Source of the DNA: Alligator mississippiensis
Taxonomy: Eukaryota > Chordata > Crocodylia > Alligatoridae
NCBI RefSeq assembly: GCF_030867095.1
Contig: NC_081828.1
Coordinates: 54,165,434-54,229,433, forward strand
Length of the DNA stretch: 64,000 nucleotides
Direction of reading: 5' to 3'
In this document: piece by piece, positions 45,401 to 60,400 of the stretch
How positions within the stretch are numbered: position 1 is the stretch's first letter
How the letters are laid out: the number at the start of each line of letters is the position of its first letter
Notes under the pieces: model-generated
The model's input: the letters and a program-made list of their open reading frames with translations, nothing else
Told to the model about the DNA's origin: nothing
The model's database searches: none
Program-made: the position numbers and the translations under genes

Positions 45401-48400
45401 GATTAGTTGTTGCTATCAAATATTTTATGTTAACAAGCCTGGGAATCTTCCTTTTTTCACCTCCCTAGCTTTATGGCTGTTCTGTCTGTACCAGTGGTGC
45501 TCAACCTTTTCATTCAGGAGGCTGGATGGGCAATGTCTGAACCCTTTGCAGGCTGGATCCAGCTGGTGGACCCAGTCTGGCTCTGGGCACAGCAAAGACC
45601 TATCTGTCTATGTGAGAGGGGTGGGGGGCAACCCAGCCCCAATCCAGCAGTATGGAGGAGGAGCCTGGCTCAGTCTCATGTGGGGAGGTGGGGAAGGGAA
45701 GGGTTGTGGTCTGGCCCTAGCCCTGAACCGGCTGTCCAATCTATACCTGACACATTACTTACTGTGGGCAGATGTGCAAGTAAAATTTTAGAAGTTATAA
45801 GTATTTTAGAAGTAAATTGTAAGCAAGTTGGTAGATTGGAAGAGATTCTTGAATTCACCTCTTGTTTTATGAAACTTGTTTTTCTTTTCATTCGTCTTTA
45901 TAATTGTTGGCTTGCAATGAAGAACTCTGCTTTCTTGTTTTTTAAAGAGACCCATGGAAATTTGAGACTTAGATTAAAATTTCCTGTCCTGAAAAAGGGA
46001 AGGAGTGGGGCAGAGGCAGGCACTGCCCAGCCACAGTAGGGTGGAGCACAGGGTGGAGCCAGCGGCTCACCCAGGGGGCGGCTCCCACAGCTGTGCGTAC
46101 TGTTGGGGGAGGCATGGGGCGGGGCATGCGCCCCCCAATTTGTGTGTGGGGCAAGGGCGGGCTGTGCATTGTGCTCAAGGCTGGTGCCAGCCTCTTCCTA
46201 GTGGCTGCACTCGTGGTCAGGGCAGGGTGGGCAGCACTGGTGGGCGGCCTATGGGGAGGGCTAGAGCCACCCCAAAATTCACCATAGACTCCCCTTCTAG
46301 CGCTACCACTGCCCACTCTGTCCTGCTGGCCTGATCACAGCCACCAGTGAGAGGCTGGCAGCTGCATGTTTGGGGCTGGTGGCATACCCCTTTGCCTTGT
46401 GCACAGATTGGGGGGCATATGCCCCCCATGTCTCCCTCAGGGGTGCACGCAGCGGCAGGAGCCGCCCCTCCTCTCTCTGCCCCCTTGCGCCCCCCAGACC
46501 AGCCACCAGCTCTGTCACTTACCAGCTGAATGCTGCTCTCCAAGCTGCCGGGCTGTACTCCTGGCCGCGTGCATGCTGCAGCTGCGCATATGCACGCAAG
46601 ATTTTTTGGTGACATTACCAGACACATCAGCCAAAAAAAGCCGATTGCTGATAATGTCAATTTTCCTTTTATCAGTGCTGATACGATATGAACTAATGTA
46701 TTGGTGCACCTCTAGTTAAAATGAAGGATGGTGACAAACAGCCATAGTATTCAGCAAGATTATTGATTTTTTCTAAGGTCTCTTTGAAATTGAAAGTAAC
46801 TTTTGCATCTCTGGTATTAAACCAAGTGTTGAATGGAGATGTTCTTTTGAACAGTGTCGTTGCCGATGACTTGAAGGGACACAAGTGGAGAAGAACATAG
46901 CTTTTTATTAAGTTTGAACATGAAACCCTTTCTTGTAGTTTGAAATAAATTGTTTTAAAATCCTTTAGTAACTTGGTTTCCCTGTTCAGAGCATCTAAAA
47001 CAAATGGTTACCTTAGAAACTATGTTGCCAGCTGTAGGAGATGGGGAAGTAAACTAAAATAGTTCAGTGATTCACTCACCCTTGCCTTACCTTATTTAGA
47101 AAGAAAACCCTATGGATGGTGTTGGGGAAAAAAGCTACCAGAGCATAATATCAGTTAGTCTTCATTTTAAAATAATGTGAAGGTTTACTTAAGCATTTCT
47201 AATCTTTCATTTTTTCTAAGAGTAATGGCTAAAATCTTTGGGAAACTCAGTCATTCTCTACTACAGCAGTTCCCAAACTCGGACAGATTGCACACCACCA
47301 AGTTAAAATGATGCAAACTTAAGTACCACCAGCAATTTTTTTGTCATATAAAGTAATTATAATAAATCTGTTAACGTGTACCATTGACAGGTTGTCTGCG
47401 TACCACTGATGGTACCCGTACCACAGATTGGGCACTTCTGCTCTACTATTCTTAACTGTTTTATTCCTACCTATTCTCCTTGTAATTTAAATACCTCATC
47501 AACCAATCTGCTGTCAGTCTAGATCTCTAACAGCCACTTATTTTGAATGTCTGTGGAATACTTGTAGAGACATTATATCAGTGATTCTCAACTAGGGTGA
47601 CACAGTACCCTGAGGTTCCTTGAGATCTCTTCAAGAATGCCACAGGGTGAAACACAATACTGGCATTGTTGGGTTTGCAAGCATGTCTTGTACACTAAGC
47701 CCAGAGATTTGAAATAGAAAACAACAGTGTCATAAACATTCTGACCTTGTATGTACTCATTGCCCATATGTTTTGACTAATCAGATTCTGGTCCTCACAT
47801 GCATACCCTAGATTTTCATGAATTAGACATCATCATTAACAACTTCAGCATTAATATTCATATCTAAAGTCTGAACAGCCAAACTAAAACAAACAAGAAG
47901 ACAAAATGAAACAGCCAGATAATCATTGCAGCTGCTGAGCCATGGTTGAGGCAGGGAAATCGCTGGAGACCCCGTTGACAACACTTGGGCCTTTGAGTCC
48001 ATCCACCACCTTCACCACTGGATCAAATTTTCACACTGGTTTCTGCAAAAGAAAATAAATTTGTTGAGGGAAATTTATTGCGGTAAGGTATTATTTATAT
48101 TTACAACCTGTTGTGATCTTTGAGTTCTTTGCAACAGACAAATTTCTCTATCAGTTTTTTCTGCACTCAGAGAGTGAAAATGAAGAGCTGTCATTTTTGT
48201 GGGGTGCTTCAAGTCTAAAACTGAGAATTGCTACACCTATATAGATGAACTGTATGAATTTTTTACACTTCATCTACAGTTCAGTCATCCCCTAATGTAA
48301 CACTGTTTTTATTCAGGGGCTGGAAACAACCCTGTTAGCCCTCAAGATGGTCTGGAGACCACCTTTGTGCGTGCTATCTCTTCTGCCCAAATATGCAAGC

Positions 48401-51400
48401 AGGGGAGACTCCTCTGTTCTCATGTCCTCACTGTTGCATATTGGCGCACACTAATTGTCCTGAGACCGTCTGCATGTCTATTAATGTTTTTTAAGAGAAA
48501 TGGTATTTTGAAGCAATAGGCAGAAGGTGAAGGAAACTACTTGGCTACTTGGCTTACCTTGTATTTGTTAATTCTTATGTCAGACTCCCGATACCGTTTC
48601 AAAATCTTGGTACCACCCCTAGTTGTCCAGTTAGCTAAAGGCTGGAGCAAATTGGTAAGTCTGAACCTGCATCCTAAAGGTCACTAAACATAGGCTTTGT
48701 CGAACAAGTTGGGAAAGCAAGTTCCTGAGACTAAGGACCTCCATTAAGTACTCTGCCAACATTTCCTACATGTATTAATTTAGGAACTGTCAGCAGCAAT
48801 AGTAACAACATAATTTTTTTAGATTTTACCACAAAGGGAGGTACAGCATTAAGTTGGTTATAGCAATGGCTATTTTTGATGAAAGTTTAGGTGTGCTTAA
48901 GAGCTGTCAAACTTACAGCACTTGCACAGACTCCCTAATTAATATGTAAAGAGAGACTGATTTTTCTCTTGCTTTGCCCCTCAACCCTGACAAACAGTTA
49001 CCAGCTGCAAAGGTTAAGCGTGTCCAGACAGTCTGTAGATAGTACCCGCAAAGTGGAAAGGTAGATTTTCTGTGATTCTGGTGTATGGCATAAATACTGC
49101 ATGCACCACCAGGCTTGTGAAATATTATTTTACAGGATAAAAAAAAGACCCTAAAGTTCCCTGTCCTATTAAAAAATATAATTTTGAGTGAGCTAGAGGT
49201 TCATCATGTTAGCATGTGCTGTAACAAAAGTATGTGTTATGTGGCTTTTCTTTGGCTCTGCAGGTGCTAGTGATGGCAGGAAGCTAGCAGTAGACTCAGT
49301 TTTGACTTGAAAGATGCTTTCTTAGCCTCTTTGAAAGAGACTATTTAAAAGTACCCTTAGCTTTGAATAACCTCCTAAATTTGCATGAAGACTTGCAGAG
49401 GCTTCTGTGTATTTTAGTGTCCTTTCACTGCCTGGGTGAAGAGGAGAATGTTTGCTGGTTGATAGTCTCACTAAAGTAGTATAGCCATCTGTATTTTGTG
49501 GATGATTTGCTGCTTTCTGCTTTGTTATATTCATAAGTTCCAATATATAGGTCTGAATTTTTAAATGCAGGCATTCAGCTGTGGTCCAGAATAATTTTCA
49601 GTATTAGAATGGATAAGTTATTGTCAGTTCTCAGGCTGTTTTCAAGCTGTGGTTTGACAGCTGAATTGGTGCAGGTGTGATGATTTACTTTTGGCAGGAG
49701 GAGGCAATATGAGAAGTTCAACAGTGGGCATGATATCGACTAAATTCTTTTTTCAAATGTTATCTTCCTGCACAATAACTTTTCCCAAATGATGAAACAC
49801 AGTTCATAGGACTGTCTTCAAATTATACCAGGTCACTGTTGGTTCAAAACCAGCATGTAGGGGAGAGGGACGCACAGTGGTGACTATGATTTGATTTTTG
49901 GTTCATGACTATTGCACGTAATACTGCAGTCAGTTGGGTGTTGCTTTGAGTCTCAGAGTTTTCTGGGATTTGTTTTGCTTTGTTTTTAAGAGCTTGTGCA
50001 CGTAGGAGAGAATTTAATGGTGAAACTGTCCTGGTATAATTAGGCTACTGTAGTTCAGCCAGTAAATGTCATGTGTGGACAAGCCCCAATTGCTCTGCAG
50101 TTCTGGTTTGAAGCAAAAATCTACTTGTCAGAACCTGTTACTTTTGGCATACTATGTGGTTTGATTAAATTGGAGTGAGAGAATTGCAGCTGCATTTTTC
50201 AAGCTCTTGTGGCAGATTTTTAGCAGCAAGTTTTGTAAATTTGTTTGCTTCAGCATATGTGGGATGCTACAGAATCTCATAGCAGCGGGTGAAGTATAGT
50301 AGGGGTGCACTGATAGAGATTTTGTTGGCCCATACTGATAGCTGATTTTTAAGGAGACGTATCAGCCGATACCAATCTGATTTCCGATACAGCTGCACGC
50401 AGCTGATAAGTCTGTTGTGGTGAAAGGTGAGGAAAGGGGCATGGTGGGGTGCAGATCAGTGCCCCCCACAGTGAGGGAGGGAGTGGGGCTGGGGCAGGTG
50501 CTGCTCAGGCAGGGCGGGCGTGGGATGGAGCTGTGGCTTGTCTTGGGGGGGGGGGCACAGGGAGAGGGGGTGGCTCCTGCCACTTGTCCAGGAGGGCATG
50601 GAGGGGAGGGGCATGTGCCCCCAGATCTGTGCTGTCTGGACAGGGCAGGCTGCAGTGCTGCACTCGGGCCGGGAGGTGGCAGTGTTGGGAGGTGGTGGCT
50701 GCAGTTACCCCAAATTTTGCCTTAGCTGTCTCCCAGCATTGCTGTCGCCTGCCCCAAGCGTAGCACAGCCCTAGCTTGCAGCTGCAGCCTGCCTAGTCTG
50801 CCCTGTGCAGATCTGGGTCATATGCCTTTCTCCCCAGTGCCCTCCCAGATGAGCGGCGGGAACCACCGGATGAGCGGCACACGGTGGTGGGAGCCACCCC
50901 CCTTCCTGCGCCCCCTGGATGAGCCGCAGCTCCATCCTGTGCCCACCCTGCCCCGGCCGGGCAGCATCTCCCCCAGCCCCACTCCCTCCCTCACTGTGGG
51001 GGGCATTGATCTGTCCCTCCCCCTCTCCTTCCACACCAGACTTACCAGCTGCACGGTGCTCTCCACATTGCTGGGCTGTGCTCCTCTCTGCCTGTGGGCT
51101 GACAAACAATTTTCTTTAGATCAGTGCCAATCCAATATCAGACCGATGATAGATGCACCTCTAGAGTGTAGATTTTAAAATTTTCTATATCATTGGAGCT
51201 TATCTTATGGAAACGACTAAGTTTCTGAAGTAATTTCATGACTTAAGAAAAGATTCTAGAAATCAAGACTTAGTCTTACCCTCTTAACCATACTGCACAT
51301 CTAATGAAGGTTACTGGCATGCTTTTTTTCCCCTCTGCAGCAGGTGTCCTATAGCTGACCTGACTTTACTTCAGACGCTCAATCTGGCAGCTTAGACAGG

Positions 51401-54400
51401 GTGGAAAGTATACATTTGTTATGACTGGCTCTTGTCTTCCATGAGTTGGAATATGGTTCTTATGGACCATTTAGATTATTTTAACCTAGTTGATAGGGAA
51501 TGTTTTTTTAGTTGAATTTTCTGGTTCCTGGTTAGACCACCGTTCACATGGTAATGATCTTTAATGGATCTTTCCAGCTCTTTTTTTTTTTTTTTTTGGT
51601 AAAGCCCTTTGTGATCCTACAAACATGCTGTGAAGCTGTTGGAGCCCATTTTTGAGCAATAGCTTTATGACATGGGTCTGATTTCCCACTTTACCTACAG
51701 ATCCTTAGGATAGTCATTTTATTAAATGTTTTAGACATGCCTTGAACTTCACAAGACTGAGTTAAGGTCTCACTTTTCTATTGCTGCAGCTCCTCTCCCT
51801 ATGTTGTTCCTCCTTTGTATATTGCTGTTCTTAATCAGTTCACTCTGAGCAGACAATTGCTAGGGTTGTGCGAAATGGGCTGTATTCAATTTGGATTTAG
51901 CCCAAATCTGGGACAGTTATTCAGTTCGTTGTTTCGGATCCCTGTCTCCAATTTGATTTGGCCGAATCCGAAGATTCGATGCTGATTTGGAGAATCAGTG
52001 ATTCGGCCACAGACGCAGCTTCAAATGATTTTTCTACATGCCTCGAGGTATCAGGTGCAGCTTGTGAGTGTTGTGATGCCAGGGTGGATGGAGTGTTCCA
52101 CAGGAGTGTGGCCCGCCCCCCCCCCCCCCCCATGCTCAGTGGCAAACCTGGAAGTGGACCGGAAGTACTTCTGGCCCACTTCTGGGTCTGTCAGGGAGCA
52201 TGTGGGGGGGGGGGAGGGGCCACCCACGCCCTCCCAACTTGGCGATCGGCTGCAGGGGGACCCCAGGTGCACCCCCAGACCTAGGAGGCACCAGTTGCCA
52301 AGCTGGAAAGGTATGGGGGGGGGCCCTGCGCACTTCCGGGCGGACCTGGAAGTTGACCTGAAGTTATTCTGGTCCATTTCTGGGTCTGCTGCCGAGTGTG
52401 TTAGGGACCCTCCCACGCTCTTGTGAGACTCCATCTGCACCAGCATCACAGCATGCGTGAGCCCACTGGTATCTCAAGGTATGTAGAAAAAACATCTAAA
52501 GCTGTGTCTATGTCCGAATCTTTCCAAATCTCTCCAGATCGATTCGAAGGGTACCATTTTGTTTCAGAGAGATTAAGGGGGTCTCCTGATTCGATTCGGA
52601 GATTCGGTCACTGAATTGGGCTGAATCTCCGCTGGATCCCTCTGAAGGAACTAATTTGTTTTAATTTAGTTCATTTCCATAACTGGCTTATTCAAAGTGT
52701 AGAAACCAACTGGAAGTTGAAAAAGTAAGAGAACTTGTTATTCCTTTTCCAGTTTATGAATAGAAACGATGAGTAACTTACAGAGATCCATTAGTTCTAA
52801 AATGACTTAAAGGATACTTTTTCTGGTCAGCACTACTTCAACTTGTGAACTCTAGAAAATACTTGATTTAGTAAGTTTGTTTTAATGTGAAGTGCACTTA
52901 ATTATTTTTCTTGTGTATGTAGCATATTTCAGGTATTTTTATTTAACTAATAAAACATGTTGCAAATGCAGATTTTGTGTTTTTCAATTAAGTTTCAGTT
53001 TTTAACCAAATGCATAAATCAATAAGTAAAATCTGATGCAAATAAATGAAACCTCTGAGGTTTTTTAACATAATGCAGTCATGTTCTTATTTACTTTTTA
53101 TTAAGGTATACAGTTGCACAAATAAGTATGTATAGACACGCTGTACCCTCCTGGGTAACAGCAAGTTTAGGTTATATTTAGCTGTAAATGTGTTTAATGG
53201 CTGCCAATCTCTGAGATTTACCTCCTAGCCAAGTAGCTACAAAATCCAAATGCTACCAAATCTAAATAAACCTGATTATTTGAATCAAGTTTGTTTGCTT
53301 ACTGACTTAGACCGATGTAAAAAATAGGATTTAAATGGATATAAACCCCAATAATAAACTCTACAAATGAATTGTGAAACATGAACTGAATTCTGATTTG
53401 AAAGCTGTAGTACAGGTGTCAAATGAGTTTCAGAACATTTTTTTTTCTTGCCATCAGATTAGGTTGTATAATTGGCAGAGAGGACCAAAACTTTCTTGGT
53501 TGGTGTGTTTTGCATAGTAGTGGCGGGGGGAGTGGGGGTGTAGTATGACGAGTCATATGAGGTTCACCTCCTCTACCTTTCGCATCCTCCCCTCCCCTTT
53601 ATCTGAAAACTGGATTATTTTAGATAACCAGAATTTTTACATAACTGGCAATCCTCTTACCCTGGGGATGCTGGATAACAAAGATATCTGCTCCTCCACT
53701 GCCAAATATTAGGACCTGTTGGGAGCTCCAGAATACAGGTGACATGACACTGTGTGCTGGAGGTTGAGCACTTCTGGTTTAACCAATTATGTAGGTAGAG
53801 GGGTGCGTTACAAAATAGGCAGTAGCATTGCAACGTAGGTACTTCCTATGCATTTTAAGCAGTTTATACATTTAAACAATATGCTGATAACCAATGCGCA
53901 CTACAATGTAAGTAGTAGGTGGGGGGGGAGGGAAATATATATATATTTTTTTGTATTATGTAGTTCAGCAAATTACGCACTTATTGGGTACATGTGGAAG
54001 TGAAGGACATTGTAATTGTAAAAAGAACATATTTCTATTCAATTACTGGTAACTGAAGGAAGTCTAAAGGGTAAAACAGACCTTGCATTTGAAACAACCC
54101 TCCAATAATTAGATTCTAGACATGGAAAATGTTAACAAATGTATAATTTTTCCATGTCTAGAATCTAATTATTGGGGAGTTGTCTCAGATTCAGGTTATA
54201 TAAGGTAACTTTTCCCTAACTAGAAGCATACTTGAGCAATGGAACAGGCTATCTAAAGAGGTTGTAGTATCTCTGTCACTAAAACGTGTTGGGAACGAGT
54301 TAGACTTTCCTTGCCAAGTGTTGTCTAGAAATACTCACTTTACCATGGTGCACAGAAATGGAATAGATAATCTCTGGAGGTCTCTCAGCCGTACATTTTT

Positions 54401-57400
54401 TATGATTTAAAACCCCTAAAACCTTGAGGCAGCTACCTTCTATTTCCTCTAAAATAAGGAAAACCAGATAGTTGGTTTTTTTTAATTATTCTTAAATTTA
54501 AAACTGAATTGTCAATTGTAAAGCATAAAAATAAAATAATGGGGGTGATTATAACTTAACATCTTGCTTTCTGAGCCTGGTAAATAACTTATTTTTTCTA
54601 AAACTGAACTTTAGTACCTGCATACTCTCCTGGGATTGCAGTAAAATAAGACTTTTTATACTAGCAAGTTCTTAAGAAAAGGAAAGATGCAGCTTGCAAG
54701 GGGAAGCCCTTTTTAAAATAAGGTTTTAAGGTTCTAAGTGTTCTGTGGTAAGGCTTTGAAGTAAGTTTTAAAATTACTTGGGTAAATTGAGAATTACTTT
54801 AAATAGATATTGAAATATTTTTAATGAATTGATTTGTGAAATCTTTTTTTTATTTAATCAGAGGCCAAGCTAAAATGCTTTGAAATTGGAAACATTAAAC
54901 AAGAACACATAGATAAATTAACAATTAACTCTATAAAAGTGCTTGAACTTTGATCTTCCCCAGATGGACAATTTTAGTATAGATTTTGAACACAAAGCCA
55001 GCCCTTATATTTTAAAACTTATTTCAATATGTAATAAATTCAGTTCTGTGAACTTCTTGAGGTTAACCTGAAGATATGTAAAGCTTTCACAAAACACTTC
55101 TTAATTACCAGTCTGACTGGCATTTCCTAGTATTGCTGGTCCTGAATGCCGGGGGTCGGACTCGATCTATTGAGGTCCCTTCCAACCCTAACATATATGA
55201 ATCTATGAAGTCTCAAGGATTGAGGACATCCAAGAGACTTGTACCCATGATGGAAAGGCCACTATCTATCCCTTATAGCCCCGGGCAACAAGTGCTGTGT
55301 GGATGGTTTTGCTCTCAGCCCCAGGACTGGAACTCAGGACTATAATGAAAGCTGTTCATACACTAGGAATTCTTGTATCACTGCTGTTGTACCGTGTACA
55401 GTTCCAGCCTCCATAATTCACAAATCTAACAGTGATGGTAGATAACTACTGGAGCAACTTAACAAGGGTTGTGATGGATTCTGAAATTTGAATGAGGACT
55501 GGATTTTTGGTTGTAGCTGTGTTGGTCTAAGGATATAGGCAGGCAAGGTTCTTTGAGGAGATGTGATATCTTTTATTAGACCAACTGAGTAGTTGGGAAA
55601 AAAAGTTCTTAGCAAGCTTTCAGGCGCAATTGCCTTTCTTCAGCCCTAGGAAGTCTCTGCTGTTCTGTGACTCCAAGGAATGAGAAAAGCTAGAAGTATG
55701 ACTGGATGTCACCCTTACTCACCTTTGCCTTTTTTCCCCCTGCTGTTTTCCCCCTCCCTGCTTTACCTTTTTGTTTTCCTAATTTCTACCTATTTACATT
55801 CTCACTGACATCCTGTCCTCATCTCATTCCTTGGAGTCTCAGACCAGCAGAGACTCCCTATGGCTGAAGAAGGGTGATTGTGCCCGAAAGCTTGCTAAGA
55901 CCTTTTTCCCACTACTCAGTTGGTTTAATAAAAGATATCGCATCTACTTGAAGAACCTTTCCTGCCGGTGAGGATTGGGTGATTTTTTTGTTTTTGTTTT
56001 TAGAACGTGTTTCTAGAGTTCAATTACAGCTATTGGATTTGAACCACATCTTGATTCAGAGACATTCTATAGCCTTTAGTTCAGGCTATGATAGGTGAGT
56101 CAGATGATTCAAATAAATAGATTGATGTGCAAGTGTGTGTATTTATACGCATATGTGACAACGCTGGCATTATGGCCTTGTTGTCCCTCCTGTTGCCCTC
56201 TCTGGGAAGAACTGTTTCCAGCTGAGGCAGTCACCCACCACAACTCGATGGAAGAAGTCTATAGAATTCTGCCTCAGCAGGAGATGATGGCTCACCCAGT
56301 CGGGGCAGTCCCTTAGGAGACTCTCTGCATTCCTGAATGCCATTTGGCAAGACCTTTATGGGGTCCAGATTGGGAGCTCCTATACTCCTGCCACAATCCT
56401 TTGTATGGTTCTTTGGTCACACCAGACCTGGCCTCCAGTCGCCGCTTTGATCGTACTCTGTCTGTCATGCCAGCCTTGGAGTCTCCCTAAACTCATACCT
56501 GGAATTCCCAACAGTCTGTCTAGTATGAAAATAAAGAAATATGGGCAATCTGGCTGTCTCTCGCCCCCTTCTGGCGTGTGCGCTTTAGTCTGTCATCCAA
56601 GAACTCCTCCTGTCATTTCTGGCCACCTCTAACTCTGCCCCAAGGTGCATCCAGCCAGTCAACATCGGGACTCACTTCCCATCTGTGGCTCGTGTTGTCT
56701 GTGGGAAGAGGGCCTACCTGCAGTCAGTCAGGGCTGGGCTCCTCTCTTTCAGAGCCCCAGGCTCTGCAGGGCTCAGCATGCAGGCTGAGACAGGCCCTGG
56801 CTGGGAATATCTCCCCAGCAGCTGGAGTTTCCCAGCTGGCACTTCTGGCGTACATCTCCCATGGTGCAATATTTAATACTCCAGCCACATTGTCCCAAGC
56901 CAGTGTGGTTTTATGCCGTCCCACAGGTAAGGGAGAGGAAATGGGCAGGGGTTTCTCTATCCTTAATTCCTTTGCCCTGCTACAGCATATATATAAGACT
57001 TGTCAAGCTAATTGGCCAAAATACCAACTAGTATAATTTACTCTTTACGAAGGGCTTTTTCCTTTTGCATGTCCTATACCCCAAATTCTCTGGTGGTTGT
57101 CCTCCCCTGGATCTCTGGACCATGGTATTCCACTTCTGATAGGGAGGAGAAAAGATGAATGCAGTTGGTAGAAATGTGGAGGATTTGGCATCTCTTAAAA
57201 TTAGATTGACAGATTATCAGACATAGATGTCATAATATTAATATAATTGTGTATGGTGGGGTAGGGATGGGGAAGTGCCTTTTGAAGAGAAAGAAAGCTG
57301 CCTATTGCTTTGATAAACAGGTCAGATGTTAGTAAATTAATTTATCCATTTCTACAAATGCTTAAGATAAAGCCATGAGTGTTGGTTTATGTGTTTTCAC

Positions 57401-60400
57401 AACTCACATCTGTGCTTCATTGAAATATTCTGCTCCCCTGTTTGAAATTATATTTGTGACTGGTGAATTATTTGGCAATAAAACCTTCTATTTTCATCAG
57501 TAACTTTATCACAGGCACCTCCAGTGGGGGAAAGGAAGGGAACCACACTTCAGCAGATTAACAATTCAGAGTAATTGGAGTTACCAAGAAGAAACTAAAA
57601 ATATCTTCTAACTGAGCAAATCTTCTGCCTCGCATCCAGAACAACCTGGTACCAGTTATTGCAGATAATGAAATAACAATATAGTATGTGAGGTGGAGTG
57701 GCTCATTCTTTAGTCATACAAGGAAGTAAAAATGCGATGGGTTTCAGTTGAACAAAAGTATTGTGATCTCAGATGAGCTAGCTTCATGAAACAGGGAATG
57801 AGAAATGCATAGATCTGCCTTTGATAGAGCATTTGTATCAACGTGCTGTGCACTGGTAGATTGTGCTTTTTGCATGATACAGTTAAGAAATGAGTGAAGG
57901 GTTTACCAATAACCACCCAAAAATGACAAACTTGGTGTCAGGATATCTTAGTGTTACTAGTAGTGCAGCTATCAAGACCTGTTTTTGAGCCTGCGGTAGT
58001 TTGTTCTGTTTCCATCTACTTGTTCAGTCTGCTGTCATAGTAGCCAAAACATCAGTGAGGCAGATGAGTAAATTGTGCCTTATGGGGACTCTTATGAGGA
58101 GTTTCCCCCATCTGAGTTGCATTGGTTGGCACATCCTATATAGGAATGTTTAGTGTCCATCTCAAACTTCCATTAGAGGTGAGTAAACTTCATTATATTG
58201 AAGAGGTGCTCAAGCTCTGGCCCATGGGCCAGGTCTGGGCCATGGAGCCCTTGCATCTGTTCCACATGCCCTTGCATCTGGCCACACACGGAGTGGGAAA
58301 TTTGGCAGTAGAAGAGCAGTGGTTATTAATACACCCTCCCCAGCTTCCAAACACCAAGCCCCATACTGCTGGTTGCAGCTGGGCCATAACTCTTCCCCTG
58401 CATTTGGATCCAGACTGAACCCGACCCCCCCCCCCCCCCCCCCCCCAAACCCCGGCGTGGACAGGTTGGGGCCAAGCTGTCTCCCCTGTTCCCCTATAGA
58501 GCCAGGCCACACCCCTTCTTTCTTTGTGGGGCCAGATTGGAGCTGGGCTATGCTCCTTCCTTTTGGGGCCAAGCCATGTCCTCTTTTCCCTGTGGGATCA
58601 GGTTGCAGCTGAGTTGCCCTGCGCCCCCCTCCCCATGGCTGATTGGTGCCTGCTGTGTCCTCTCTGGTGCTGGATTGGGACCACTGGTGAAATCCAGCCT
58701 GTGGATGCACTGCCCATCCAGGCTGCTGGGGAAAAAGGTTGAGCATCACTGCTATACTGGTATAATATGCTATGTGCATAAACATGTTGGGCACATCCAG
58801 AGGAGTGCGGCTGTGCAGTACCACTCAGTCAAGTGTTCTCTGTGCCGCTCCAGTTTGTTTTGTTTTTTCCCCTGGGTGTTTTTGACCCCCGGATGCAGGG
58901 GTCAAAACAAAACAAAACAGAGCAGCACGTACTCAGGCGCAGAGTGTGCTGCTGAAAAGCAGAGCCAAGCCACCCAGAGCTGTGCTGTGGCTGTTCACCA
59001 GGTTCTGCCCTGCAGGATTGCCGCAGTTCCAGCTCCGGGAGGTCCCCAGGTAAGGCTGCTGGGGCCAGCACAGTGCTGGCCCCAGCCTTCCCTACTGCCC
59101 TCGGGGTAACTTGCTGCACACCAAAGCGTGCGTGGCACAGGCATTCCCTGGGGACAAGTAGCAGTGGCGCAAGGTGCATCGCTGCTAGTTATCCCCACAG
59201 ATCCAAACGTCCATGCACGTCTGGACGTGCCTGTTCTGGTATAAGAGGGATATTCTTTGTTGTTTATGCTGTTTTTAGAAAGGGTTTAAGTCAACCCAAA
59301 AAAGCTACTTTCTCTAGGTTTTGTTGGGGTATTAAACAGTAGTAGTTAAAATTCAAACCTTATATATCATTATAACTTCACTGTTTTGACAAGATCTAAG
59401 GACCTGGGCAAGGGCTTATTCCGTAGTCTGAAAACAATGTAATTTAATGTAACTTGCTTCTAATATCTTATCCTTTTTATCTTGCAGGCAGGCAGAAGTC
59501 CTGAAGGCTGACATGACAGGTAATTTGTTTTTATTTTATAGTTAGTACGGTGAATAAAATTTTGCCCCATTTTTCTTCATGCTTTTCATGAAATGTTCTT
59601 CAGTTTTAGTATACAAGTGTTGTCATGATAAATGTTTGTCCTGCTGATATGGATAAACAGCTTTGTTGCAATTAGCTGTGTTTTCTGCCAGAATCAGGCT
59701 TCACAAGTAATACACAAAACACTTGGGACAAAAGAGCAGGACTTTTCTCTTCTCTTTTCCCAGCAGGTGGTGTGCATTCAGTCTCATCTTCCTGTTGGAA
59801 GAAGGGATTATGTCTGTGTAGATCTCATACATCCAGGATTATTGGTTGATCAGATAATTATTTTCAAAGAAATAACTCATCTTCTCAATAAAAAGACGTG
59901 AAAGTCCCTTTCCAGTTTCTAGCAACTTAGTTGAAAAAGTTGATCTAAATACTGTCTGTGTGCAAAAGGCAGTCTGTCAATGTCACAGTTTGCCTTATAA
60001 TACTACCTTCTGGCTGCTGCAGGATCTGAGCAGCATGTTTATTATTATTGAAGTTATATAAGGTAGTTTGATTTTATTTGCTATATTCACTTATTATTCA
60101 GCTTTCAGATTTCTAGTGGCTTGTTACAACAGGACAAGCCAAAGCCTGCACATCTTTCTCCAGTTCACTGGTGGTCCATGTATTTTGACAGTGGAGAAAA
60201 TAAGTTGAAATAATTCTCTTCTGTGTACTTGGCCATAGTATATCTTTTTGTTTTTGTTTTTCTTTCTTTGTTATAGATTCGAAGCTGGGTCCAGCTGAAG
60301 TCTGGACATCCCGACAAGCTTTGCAGGACTTATACCAAAAAATGCTAGTAACTGATCTGGAATATGCGTTAGATAAGAAAGTAGAACAAGACCTGTAAGT

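Larger units (their letters stand above)
30481..59487 (+). other. SMG7: SMG7 intron 1, about 29 kb
   Basis: GTGAGC...TTGCAG. It contains no other gene that I can support. The stretches not listed separately (30700-34400, 37070-40390, 42000-43300, 48250-50290, 52690-54100, 56000-58200) are mostly AT-rich unique-looking sequence with short meaningless frames. About 56150-56930 is a GC-richer block I cannot classify. About 35440-35900 and 31320-31800 look like old, unnamed repeats. Confidence 0.85.

Noticed and set aside
40973-51163. Open frames over 100 codons inside the long-TIR elements (for example 41028-41657)
   Set aside because: They lie in low-complexity GC-rich arms, occur on both strands and are not conserved between copies A, B and C.
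56153-56923. Possible further solo LTR beginning tgtgacaacg and ending gtcccaca
   Set aside because: The flanking bases do not match, so there is no target duplication to support it.
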